From the NCBI GenBank assembly GCA_905331475.1, contig CAJNYU010001957.1, positions 1 to 64,000 on the forward strand: 64,000 nucleotides of DNA, given 5' to 3'. A model generated the notes under the pieces. It ran no database searches. It saw nothing but the letters and a program-made list of their open reading frames with translations, and had not been told where the DNA came from. Of the stretch, positions 30,618-40,779 are shown in pieces. The stretch comes from Rotaria socialis. Taxonomy: Eukaryota > Rotifera > Eurotatoria > Philodinida > Philodinidae. The position numbers and the translations under genes were made by a program. The first letter of the stretch is position 1. Each line of letters starts with the position of its first letter.

Positions 30618-32297
30618 TTAATGAAGATTGCATTTGACTTGTTGGATGAATGCTTCATTGTCGACGACATCAGCATGTGTTGGAAGTAAGGCTTGATGTT
30701 CGAAGACAGCCTTCGCTTTGAGAAGAAATTCTAGTGCGAGAACATAATTTTCTTTCAGAAGATGTAGATGTCCTATCTGATTATATTCTCGTCCGACGTA
30801 TTCATGAGTTTCAGGTATAGTTTTTAGTTTAATTGCTAGAGCTTTTTCATAAGATTGCAGTGCCGCATCGAAATCGCCTTTTTGTTGGAATGAACTTCCT
30901 ATATTTGAAATCACATTAGCAATATCAAGATGATCAGCAGGTAGTTGTTTTTCATAAATCGCTAAAGCTTTTTGGTAATACTCAAGTGCTTTGTTTTCGT
31001 TTCCTTGAACTCCATAAGTAATTCCAATATTATAGTACAGGTCAGCAATATGTGTATGATCTTCACCAAACAGAGTTTTCTTAATTTCCAATGCATGCTG
31101 ATAACATTCTAGAGCACGTTTATGATCACCTTTGGCATCACACGATATAGCAATATTCTGCATAGCATTTGCTATCTCAAATTGATTATTTTCTCTAGAT
31201 TGATGTAATTGAAGATGTTTCTCAAAATAAAAAATAGCTTGATCATAATCACCAAGATTATCCGCAATTAGTCCGAGCCCTTGATAAGAATAGCCAGCTT
31301 CTTTACTTTCAGGATCTGATTGATCTAAAAATTTTTGATAGTATTTTTTGGCTTGATTGTACTTCCCTGTTTCTCTTAACAATTTAGCCAAGGATTCGAT
31401 TGTTGTTTGACGTTCAGTTGTTTTTTGCATGTAATCATATGCTTCTTTTAACTGATTCTCATTGTCTTCGCATAAGCGAATATCAATGGCCCAATAATTA
31501 TCATATTTTCTCGATTGAATTACTTGAAAAATACATCCAATTGAAAATAAAATTTCTCTCTCGTTTGGAAAAAAACTTTCACGTGTTATATCAGCATAAG
31601 GCCTTGTTGTTACGCCAGTTGGATCAATCACTATTTTCAAAAGAACTGGTTCAAGGTCATCTTGAGGATTGGAAAGATTGGATAAAACTGATGCCAATAG
31701 GAATCGGGGATAATCTTCATCCACACTAGTTGAGAGGAAGCTGTTAATAGAAAGAAATTGATTTTGATTACGAGAAATTGTTCTTATTTCATCTTTTTTC
31801 ATTAATTGAAAACGAAACGTAGATATTGTCGATCGCTCATTTTGATGTAACTGTTGTAACTGTTGATAAACATCTTGAATAAAAGAGCGAAATGAAAATA
31901 ACATATCAACATCTTGTACCCGGAGAGCTTTATTCAGTAATTTAAAAAGACATGATTCTCTGGTATACCACCAAACGGGAGTATGAGATTCATAACTAGT
32001 TTCATATTCAACTAATTTCTGTAGTTCATTGTGATCACTTTCATAACTTTGTTTACACAGATTGATTAACTCATGCCGGTCTTGTTTTAATCGTTGCATT
32101 CGTAAAAGAATTTCGATCAATCGTTGGCCACATAAAAAGTCTCCATTGAGTGTCGATGTTGTTTTTTCTTGACTGTTAAATAGAGTTATTGGAAGTGCTT
32201 CTTCTAACGTTCTTTGTCGCCGCCACTGCTCATAATTAATTGATGTTTTTTCTAATCGCAATTCTGAACATTTCTGATCAACTTGTTTCGAAGCCAT
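30618..32297 (-). CDS. NAD:arginine ADP-ribosyltransferase-like protein with TPR repeats
   Basis: 559 residues from ATG 32297 (MASKQVDQ; the open frame runs six codons further without ATG). Residues about 90-285 are an ART domain: an Arg candidate in STFRFQLMKKDEI, the NAD-fold motif INSFLSTSVDED (S-T-S), and the ExE pair in FPNEREILFSIGC. An R-S-ExE set is expected for arginine-specific mono-ADP-ribosylation. Residues about 320-540 hold five to six kinesin-light-chain-like TPRs (GLGLIADNLGDYDQAIFYF, NIGITYGVQGNENKALEYY, NIGSSFQQKGDFDAALQSY). ART-TPR fusions are a known bdelloid-expanded family; the target is unknown. It has no signal peptide, so it is probably cytosolic. A second, longer family member is at the right edge of the window. 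Confidence 0.88.
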   Translation of the reverse strand: MASKQVDQKCSELRLEKTSINYEQWRRQRTLEEALPITLFNSQEKTTSTLNGDFLCGQRLIEILLRMQRLKQDRHELINLCKQSYESDHNELQKLVEYETSYESHTPVWWYTRESCLFKLLNKALRVQDVDMLFSFRSFIQDVYQQLQQLHQNERSTISTFRFQLMKKDEIRTISRNQNQFLSINSFLSTSVDEDYPRFLLASVLSNLSNPQDDLEPVLLKIVIDPTGVTTRPYADITRESFFPNEREILFSIGCIFQVIQSRKYDNYWAIDIRLCEDNENQLKEAYDYMQKTTERQTTIESLAKLLRETGKYNQAKKYYQKFLDQSDPESKEAGYSYQGLGLIADNLGDYDQAIFYFEKHLQLHQSRENNQFEIANAMQNIAISCDAKGDHKRALECYQHALEIKKTLFGEDHTHIADLYYNIGITYGVQGNENKALEYYQKALAIYEKQLPADHLDIANVISNIGSSFQQKGDFDAALQSYEKALAIKLKTIPETHEYVGREYNQIGHLHLLKENYVLALEFLLKAKAVFEHQALLPTHADVVDNEAFIQQVKCNLH

Positions 32298-33083
32298 TTT
32301 TGCCACATAGACCAATAATAAAGTAACAATGAGGTATAATACTAATTTTCATCAAGCTTGTTTCTTTTAAAGTTGGAAAAAATATTTCTTCCTTTTATAA
32401 ATCGCACAGAAAGTAACATGACCTTACACAAGAAAAACAAAAAAAATATACAGAACGAATAAATCAATGTTTCGAGCCATGCTGCTGAAATTTATTGGTT
32501 GTGGCAACTTAAGATAATACAATTTTCTCTTTCGATTTTACAAGATATATCATAACGTGATAATCATTAGAATAGCTCATTCAATCGTTTTAATGTTACG
32601 GAAAGTCATGATAATATGTTTTAGAGGATTTTTAGGGAACTCTGTCGGAAGAAATAGACATGTATTTTATTCTTCTTCCATCTTGCTGTTTCGTGTCACA
32701 TTTTTATCCTCTTGCTGATAAATTCCGTCGTTGTGCGTATAAGAGGGAGTCATACTCTATCTAGTTCATCGTGGTTGTTAATAGCAGTATTGATTATGGA
32801 ATAGATTGATTCTTTAGGCTGTGGATGACTGTAACGATAAATAGGACTCTTGCTGGTTGATTTATTAAAACAAACTGGATAGAGGTGGAGTAGCTTACCG
32901 CCACTCTAGGTAATGATGTTTATTCGCTTCTGCACATATCCAGAGTGTAACAACTTTATACATAACACACGTATATATATATATGAGAGAGATAGAAGAG
33001 AGACAGGAAAGAGATATATTATAACAATGGAAAGAGAACATAAGGAAGAAGAAGGAGAATCATCGAAGCGTGCCATCAATATC
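32298..33083. other. Intergenic region upstream of the ART-TPR gene
   Basis: AT-rich; probable promoter of the ART-TPR gene. A short (TA)n/GAGA patch lies near 32970-33010. No gene seen. Confidence 0.5.
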
Positions 33084-33138
33084 GGCACAGTGGCTGTGTC
33101 TGTTGGTATTCAATACTTCACACCTACACCCACCCTCG
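33084..33138. repeat. TG-rich hairpin H7
   Basis: The left arm (CAGTGGCTGTGTCTGTTGG) pairs imperfectly with the right arm CACACCTACACCCACCCTCG (33119-33138). The loop GTATTCAATACTTCAC (33106-33121) is the exact complement of the H5 loop, so H5 and H7 are copies of one element in opposite orientation. Confidence 0.75.
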
Positions 33139-33164
33139 AAGCTCTGGTGTTGATGGTGAAAATG

Positions 33165-33365
33165 AATCTACAAATCGTATTATTAAACTTGTTCATTTCC
33201 TTGTTGATCATTTCAAACAACTTTTTTCACTTTATATATACTTGCTTCAGAAGTATTTTGATTCGCCTTATTTTCCACATTTAATTCGAAAACAACTCAA
33301 TGAGCAGCTACTTAGTCGACGTTATCGACTACGATATGGTGGAACAATTCAAATCTGGCTTTAGT
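33165..33365 (+). pseudogene. Unidentified coding remnant beside hairpin H7
   Basis: An open + frame reads RIIKLVHFLVDHFKQLF, then KYFDSPYFPHLIRKQLNEQL, then RRYRLRYGGTIQIWL before a TAG. The helical, charged composition looks like real coding sequence, but I cannot name the family. No start codon or flanking exon is apparent. Its position against a hairpin copies the arrangement of the phosphatase remnant. Confidence 0.35.
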
Positions 33366-35507
33366 CAAATATTCATTATTTTTTGATATATTCCTATTGG
33401 AAATTTTTCCAATTAAAAAAAGAAAAACATGATCAATATAAATGGACTTGGTACTGAAATTTTCAAAATTAGTCAAACCATTGGTTTTTTCTCAAGGGAT
33501 ATGTAGAACCGATAATTTCAAATAAGCTGATTTAGGAGCTAAAGCCAATAATCAAGGATAATATGAATTGCTATGAGAAAAATAAGTTTTTTTACCTAGT
33601 TTTCTAAGAAAATAGTGAGTGTAAGCTTTAATGCAAAGGTTTTCCGCCGCTTTCCCCTACATAAATCTCGGATTCGTTCAACCAAATTTTACGTTTTGTT
33701 GTCCTTGTTGTGTGACTGCTTATGTAGACGCTGTGTATTTCTTTTTAATGAATGATTTTCAAACTTCGATCAGTTTTAAAATTATGGTGGCCTGGAGTAT
33801 TTTATAAGACAATGACCAATAGCAGAGGAAAACTTTTATTGAGGGCGTCGGTATGAGATGAGAGAGATCTGCAGGATTCACTACTATAGTGGCAGAAGCA
33901 TCCAGACCCTCTTACTAGTTAAGGCATTATTCTTTTCAATTCGAATGTAGGAAGTTCAAACAGAGCATTGATGATTAAAAATAGTTAAAATTTGCATGAT
34001 GATCGTTGCTACGTTGCCTATATGACATCAGTAGATACAACAAATATTATAATTACGAGTAAATGAGATCCACGTAAATCTATGATTGAGAATGTTACGT
34101 AATCTTATGTATCAACTACATACAAACATGTGTAATAATCCATGCAGTTCTTTTTTTTCTTAATTTAAAAGAGTACTTGTATAGTTGAAAGAAATTTCCA
34201 GTTCAATTTTATCATTAGACTTTCAGAAACGTCAATAAAAATGCATTGCCATTCAATCATTCAACCAACGCAAAATAGAAAAAAAGCTTCAATTAAAGAA
34301 AATAATAATTTTTATGTTTTTTTGTAGGATTAAAATTACTAACTTTCTCATTGTTTCAAAAACATTTAGATTAGATTTTGCTGCATGCAACAAGCAAATT
34401 CTGCAAATTTTCAAGTTCTTATATAACTTGATTGAAAATTGAAATCTTATTAGTCTAGTTAAAAGATTTAACGATCAGATTACTAAGATAAATGCAAATG
34501 GTACTGAGATTTCGTGACTACTGAGAATGTATTAAATTTTAAAGTTTCAAATTATTGCGTAGGATTTTTCCTAATGCTCAGCTTTGCATGACGTACATAT
34601 AGTGTTATTCATAACAAATAATTAAAAATGTATCTACGTCAAATTTACCGTAAAACAATATACGTATAATAAGTGTTGTTTTGCTTATTATAGAAGAGAT
34701 AGAGGAACGCTTTTGTTTTTAATATAGTCGTATGTTATGCAATGGAGTATGTCATCAATACGTATTCATTATCTCACGACATTTTACATCTACAATACAT
34801 TGATGATAAACTAACTTTCTTTTGCATTTAAAAATACGATTGTTATTTTTTAAAAGCCGAGTCATTCGATAATAACTTTTGTTTTTCTCAATGTTTTCTA
34901 TGCATTTCAGTTGTTCTGTTCGTTTAAAAATCCTTCTGATTTACTCGAGGCTTAGCGAATAAGTTAGTTTGTTTTTTTGGATGTTGATAAAATTGACAAG
35001 TCAGAAGATCCATTGTGCAAATATAGAATGAGACAATCATTTTGTTAAATAATCAGAAAATTCGAAAGTTATGAGTGTCTATGAAAAAAATATATTACTC
35101 ATATATTTGTTTCTTAGAAAAGTTTGTCTTTCTTTCAAGAAAAACATTTTAAACAGATTTTCTTTTCCATAAATAAAATAGAAGAAGAGGCGTTTTTCTT
35201 TTGATGTATAAGTTAATAAGTTTCTCAAAGTGAAACTCAAGAAAAGATTTGAAAAGAATTTTTTATAAGCAAAAGGTAAATAAAATATTCATTTTAGTAT
35301 TATCGGTCGATTGCGTGTTTTATTGAACTTATTAAATAAGTGGGCAAACTATTCTCGACTTCCGACTACCATAGGATTGATCGCTAAATAAATACTCGCA
35401 GTATTATTACTTTTCAGTCATTCTATAAAAGAACTCCAAGCCAAAGTTAATATTGTAAGTTTTAATTCAAGTTATTATCCTTACTTTTATTCACTAACAT
35501 CATTACC
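33366..35507. other. Intergenic region upstream of the neuropeptide gene
   Basis: AT-rich. No gene, repeat or RNA recognised over about 2.1 kb. Confidence 0.5.
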
Positions 35508-36182
35508 ATGCAATGTACATGTGGTGAGTGTTCGAAGAAAACTCTATTTCAAATAAGAACCACTATGTGTTTTGCTTGTTTAGTTTTTATCCTTCTGATC
35601 GGTTTAGCAGCTATTCAAGCCACGTTTTCATTTGATACAATAAATGATGATCAAAGTGAAAATAAACTCGATGAAATCCGACAAATTCCATCGTCATTAT
35701 TATCGGAGAAACAAACCAATATACGTGCATGTATATCAAAATTTCAGTTGTCAAATATTTTAAATCGAAATCGAAGAGCATCAATATCTCGTCCATATTT
35801 TCAATATGTACGACCAGCTCGTGATAATCGACATTACTCAGCTAAAAATTCATTGGCATTTTCACCTCGTCTAGGAAAACGAGCAATTGAAGGTGAAGAT
35901 GAATTCGAAAATTTTGATACAAGATCTGCATATCCATCAAGTGATCTCGCTAGACTTCTTACAGCACTTGTGAATCATTTACAAGAAGAAAAAATCGATG
36001 TTGTTTATGAAGATTCAACCAAAATCTGTTTATCAAAACCAATTAGTACTCCAATTATTCAAGAATTTTTCGACAAATATGTTGCCAATCGACGTAATCA
36101 AAATGAACAAGATAGAGAAGAAGGACATCAACGGCAATCGACAGGAAAACACCCAGTACTATTTCGTTATCGTCTCGGTTAG
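35508..36182 (+). CDS. Neuropeptide precursor, FSPRLamide (pyrokinin/neuromedin-U-like)
   Basis: 224 residues from ATG 35508. A second Met at residue 20 starts an evident signal peptide (CFACLVFILLIGLAAIQA). Residues 117-125 read AFSPRLGKR: a peptide ending FSPRL, followed by Gly (amide donor) and a Lys-Arg cleavage site. This gives a peptide ending FSPRL-NH2, the FxPRLamide signature of pyrokinin/PBAN and related to neuromedin U. An upstream RR (89-90) and R108 could set the N-terminus. The chain ends in ...LFRYRLG, whose terminal Gly could also be amidated, giving a second RYRL-NH2-like peptide after K214 (weaker). The rest is acidic spacer. Such peptides act on rhodopsin-type receptors; no link to the two 7TM genes here can be shown. 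Confidence 0.78.
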   Translation: MQCTCGECSKKTLFQIRTTMCFACLVFILLIGLAAIQATFSFDTINDDQSENKLDEIRQIPSSLLSEKQTNIRACISKFQLSNILNRNRRASISRPYFQYVRPARDNRHYSAKNSLAFSPRLGKRAIEGEDEFENFDTRSAYPSSDLARLLTALVNHLQEEKIDVVYEDSTKICLSKPISTPIIQEFFDKYVANRRNQNEQDREEGHQRQSTGKHPVLFRYRLG

Positions 36183-38304
36183 ACTATATGTTGATATTGT
36201 AATGAAATAATAATATACAACAGAAAAACGAAAAATAAATACTTCGGCTATAATGTCAATAAGAAAATTCTAGAAAACTGATCACACTATTTTCTTTTGA
36301 TCACGTAAACAAAATGCTTCATCTTGAATATACTGAATATCGGCGACTTATGTCGTATTCTCATCTTGATTATTATTGTAGCTAAACGCTCTTCAGTAGT
36401 GTTGATGATCTCGAGATTTGAATATTATTGAACTATTAAGAATAGAAAAATAATTCCTTCAGTTTGATAAAGAATGAAAAACCTTTCGTTCTGTGTTTGG
36501 CATCAATTAAAATTGTTCTACTACACTATGTTGAGCGCGAACCATTGAAATTCTATTTTTATTAAGAAAACAGTTATTATCAATGAGTTTGCAGCTGAAT
36601 TCTTGATTAACGCCGTGTTACAAAATGGTTGAGTGTGTGTTTGTTTCATATGAGACAAAAAAAAGTTCAATCGAAACGTGAGCGTGCCACCGCCAGTAAC
36701 AATTATTCAAAAAATAATCGATCTCAATTTTTTTAAAGATTGATCACTGCATTAACAAAGAGCTGTAATCATTCTAGAAGTGCTTTTGGTGAAAGGAATC
36801 GAATTTCTATAGTGTCACTTGGATTGCACTAACGAGTCCAGTCATGATTGGCGACTATGAACTTCATAAACATCAATTATTTTGATGCTATACATATTCA
36901 TCTTGATATACGTAATTAAAAACGTTTTGCATTTAAGTAAATATATTTTTGAATAACATTCTTTAACCAAAATAGTCAAAGATTCATAAGAGTTTCTCCT
37001 ATTGATAAATTATGTGCATCTAATTTGTTTTGGGTGAATCCATGGGAAACGTACCACGTTTACATTGACTTTCTCCAAATTTGATGGAACTTTCAGGCTT
37101 TGTAGAACTCGGCGAGCTGATCATTTTGGTATGAAAATGTTATAGGTTTCGTAGAGCGTCGCTTGCTCTATATTCTGGTATATAAGACAACTCAGTCGTT
37201 TTTGATTTACCCTGGTTAGAGAGCCAAAATGTTCGAATAGTCGTTTTTTTCGATAAATTTTAGCTCATATGCAAGGGTTTTTTCATAAAAAGCATTGATG
37301 AATCAGTTCGAAAATTTAAATATAGATAGATCTCAATGAGCAGAATAAAAAGCACATGAAATTTCACAAGATATTGTGTCATATTTTCTATCACACGATG
37401 ACACTAAAGGACAAAAATATCGTCTCAAGTCTTCACGCGTTCATCAAAGAATCGAATGGAGAAATTATAGAAGAATGGCACGGCAATTGTTGTCAATATC
37501 TGTTCTTTATATTTGCCCGCAGTTTCCATCTGTGATCTTATGCACAGCGTATTCTGCAGGCTTGTCACGAACTATAGCTGCCGATTATTATTCTGATAGT
37601 CTAGTTTTTGGTTATGGGGTTATTATATTCACTCCTTTTGCAAGTGTTATATCATTGCCTGACGTGAGAACAAAACATAGAAATGTTTTCCTATTTTGGC
37701 GAGTGAGACATATCGTTCAAGCACAAGTTCATGTCATCACATAGAGCCACTCACTTCAACTATCAGGCTAGTTTACACAGTGAGTTTAAATCGTTTTTCA
37801 CTTTAATTTTATGCATCTTGTAACTTGATTATTATTTGAGTAGGGGAAATTTGTAAGTTAATATGAACGTGAAACAGGATTACTACGCTGAAATATAGAA
37901 GCCTCTGAATTATAATTTTGGCAAACAATAAAAATTGGAGCCTTTCTGTTGAAATATCTATACGATATTAATTAAATCATTATTATTCACACCCACACTC
38001 CGACAACTTTTGAACTAAAGGAAATAATCATAGGAACTCACCGACAGTTTATTCATGTACGTGATAGTTACAAGATATTTTTAGCGATGATCAAGTCTAA
38101 CTTAAAACAGTAACATAAAATTTGTCGCGCATTAATGAAGCCCTAATTTTTCTTGTGATCATTCGTTATCCTATTTGTGTATAGACAAATTTTCTCTAGA
38201 AAGAGATATATTCAAACAATAACAAGATTGAATTTTAACTTTATTTGTAATTGAAAATGTTATCATATTTCTTTATTGATTTTTTATAAACCGTTTGGAG
38301 CGAA
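36183..38304. other. Intergenic region, no gene recognised
   Basis: A frame at 37376-37744 has no motif and average composition; I do not support it. A lone C/A-rich stretch (CACACCCACACTCC near 37989) resembles one arm of the TG-rich hairpins but has no partner. Confidence 0.45.
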
Positions 38305-38727
38305 CTATTGAGTTGCTCGTGTGACATGAATAGTGTACGTTGGACCAAACTTATCACCATCTCGAATATGGAGATCGATCTTAGTTGCATTGACTGTCAA
38401 TGGTATGGGTATTTTTTTGGATTGCCAATATTGTTTTTCAGATAATGTTTGAAAAAATTGACCATCTTGATTGAAAACAATTTCAGCTGTTTTACTCGTT
38501 GGTTGACCAGCAAAAAGGTAAAAAGCCACATTAGGCCCATAGAGTTTACTTGGCGGAGGAATAACAAATGAATAGGAATAGATCCCTTGTTTATATGGTG
38601 GTGTTAATTTGGAAGCTGGCTCAAAAATCATTGACGGAAATAAATAATTAAGTTCCCAAGCAGCCTGAAACTGTTGAGCATTGATAACGACAATGAAAAG
38701 TACGAATGAGAAAAATTTTTGCATCAT
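38305..38727 (-). CDS. Small secreted protein of unknown function
   Basis: 140 residues from ATG 38727 (a second ATG follows directly). A clear signal peptide (FFSFVLFIVVINA) precedes a mature chain of about 120 residues with few cysteines and alternating hydrophobic residues (YSYSFVIPPPSK, VAFYLFAGQPTSK, KIDLHIRDGDKFGPTYTIHV), consistent with a beta-sandwich. I do not recognise the family. It lies 225 bp downstream of, and on the same strand as, the cysteine-rich membrane-protein gene. Confidence 0.65.
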   Translation of the reverse strand: MMQKFFSFVLFIVVINAQQFQAAWELNYLFPSMIFEPASKLTPPYKQGIYSYSFVIPPPSKLYGPNVAFYLFAGQPTSKTAEIVFNQDGQFFQTLSEKQYWQSKKIPIPLTVNATKIDLHIRDGDKFGPTYTIHVTRATQ

Positions 38728-38951
38728 AACTACGAATAAAATTTCAAAACGCAATGAAAAACAATTTTATACGTTCGTTGTGTAGTGCCTTTATATATCA
38801 ATCTAATCTAAGCCTTTCAAAGCCTATTGTTTATTTCAATCGGTGACTCAAAATCAGATATGACAAAACGTTTTTCATTATTTCTGTTCCAACAAAACGA
38901 TTGCTAGATCGAAGTAATCTGAATTTACTCTTATCATGATGTTCGAGTAAT

Positions 38952-40136
38952 TTATAGTACTAAAAAAGAAATTACTAAACATAAAACATATAATACATAT
39001 TGAAAATTAAGTGTATCTAATCGAATCGCTCTACTATACAATTGTGAATATACAGTATAAGCGTAGACAGGTGTCGTATCAATACATCGAATTAAAGTAC
39101 TTGATGCATTATAAGTCGCAGTCGGATCACAAGGTAAATTTTGTTGTATAGCTCTTATCGTAACATTAACTTCTTGATTAACGACTGGACGTCGCGATGG
39201 ATTTACTTCTATAAAATTAAGAGAAAAAAACGACATCCGACAAGTAATCAATTCAATTTAATAATTAGCGCTACCTGGTAAAAATCCGATGAGAGTAAAA
39301 ATTCCAATTAGCAATCCTAACGATAAAAGTAAACATGTAAGCCAACAACAACACGGACAACTATAATACCATTCGCAATAGTTGCAATGTGGACAACGAC
39401 GAGCACATTTACCATGGCACCATTTACAAAATTTATAAGATTTTGGTTTATACGTCTAGAGAAGAGAAAAGAAGTGAATCTATACTTTTTTTTTTTTGGT
39501 ATTTGAGTAACAACATACGCCATCGGGAAATGCTTCTTCGTAATAGTCTTCGTCGGAAATATAAACATCGCGTTCTAGATCGAGTGGAATTGGTTTTTCG
39601 CGTTTTTTCCAATGTTTTCGTGGTGATGTACCACGATTAACAAGTGGAGTTTCCGATACGATCGTAACTGGTGTTTCATCAATGGTACGACGATATTTCT
39701 TAGCAACCGGTACAATTAAATCACTATTCGAACTAGCATTTGTCGACGTCGTTGCTATACGAACGACACGTCGTTGTTGTTGTTGCCGTCGTTTTACCAA
39801 GGAAATCGGCGGAGGTGTTGATATTGGTGAAGTTGAATCAGTATCGGTTGACAGTGGACTTTGTTCTCGAATGACACGCGCTGCTCTTGGATGAGGATAG
39901 AAACGTTTCATGTATGTAGTGGATGGTGGTGATTTTACTTCAACAACACGTACAGTTGATGTTGGAGGTGATGATTGACGTCGTCGAGATACATAAACTC
40001 TTGAATCACGTGATGGAGATCGAACGCGTGGAATCGATGCATGATGATCGTAGCCACGAGTACGCTTTTGATATGCAGGCACCCGATAAACATGTAAGGC
40101 TCGAGAATCAGCAGTATTAGTCAACGTAGCAGACAT
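38952..40136 (-). CDS. Single-pass membrane protein with cysteine-rich juxtamembrane region, three exons
   Basis: Exons (reverse strand) 40136-39486, 39455-39275 and 39208-38952 join in phase through introns of 30 and 66 bp to give 362 residues. Exon 1 (217 residues) is Arg/Ser/Pro-rich, with SPSRDSR, RRRQSSPP and KRRQQQQRR stretches, and is probably cytosolic and disordered. Exon 2 carries eleven Cys in about 32 residues (CKWC, CARRC, CNYC, SCPCCCW) running into a transmembrane helix (CLLLSLGLLIGIFTLIGF, about residues 258-275). Exon 3 has Asn-glycosylation sites (NVT, NAS), two Cys, and a hydrophobic C-terminus (YVLYVLCLVISFLVL) that could be a second membrane segment. The CxxC pairs may bind metal or be palmitoylated. 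The 30-bp first intron is extremely short. Family not recognised. Confidence 0.65.
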
Positions 40137-40779
40137 AGTGACTTTATTTTCAATAGGAAATACTGAAGTAAACTATCATGGACAAACAGTCAAACGATGA
40201 AAAATCCTACTTGTGATCTTTTATTCAGCTTCTATTTGCTATTAACTATGCGAATCATTTTTATTTTAACTGTAACTTTACGAATGAGTAATAACAAAAC
40301 ACTTCAAACAAGTAACCGTCGTATTATGCAGACATCATTTAATCTCCTGCTGTTTTTTTCATTTCGGCATAGAATAATATATATAGAGAGAAGAAACGTC
40401 GTCGTATACCAATAGTATAATGCTTTTAAAATGTCGGTTGTCATTGTATTTCATTCCTACATTTCTTTTTTCTTCAAGAGATATAAGCAAACTTGAACAG
40501 TCAAGGATTGTGTAGCTAGCCATTCGTTTTCTATAAAAAGCAATAATGCATTTCGAGCTCTTGGTTTTCTTAATCATGGATGAACAAATTACTTTACAAG
40601 CTTAATATGAGAGAGACTAGTATTGTGCACCTTCTACCATCATATATTGGTAAAGATAACAATGCAATTAACAAATTTGATTTTAATCGATTTTACCAAA
40701 AAGAAAGCATTAATTAGGTGCTAAAACAGAGAGTGTAAAGAATATTCTCTTTCGCTAATTATAAAAAAAGAATACTAAT
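40137..40779. other. Intergenic region between membrane-protein and FMO genes
   Basis: No gene or repeat recognised; AT-rich. Confidence 0.5.

Noticed and set aside
37376..37744. Forward frame, 122 residues
   Set aside because: No signal peptide, domain or codon pattern; no supporting splice sites.
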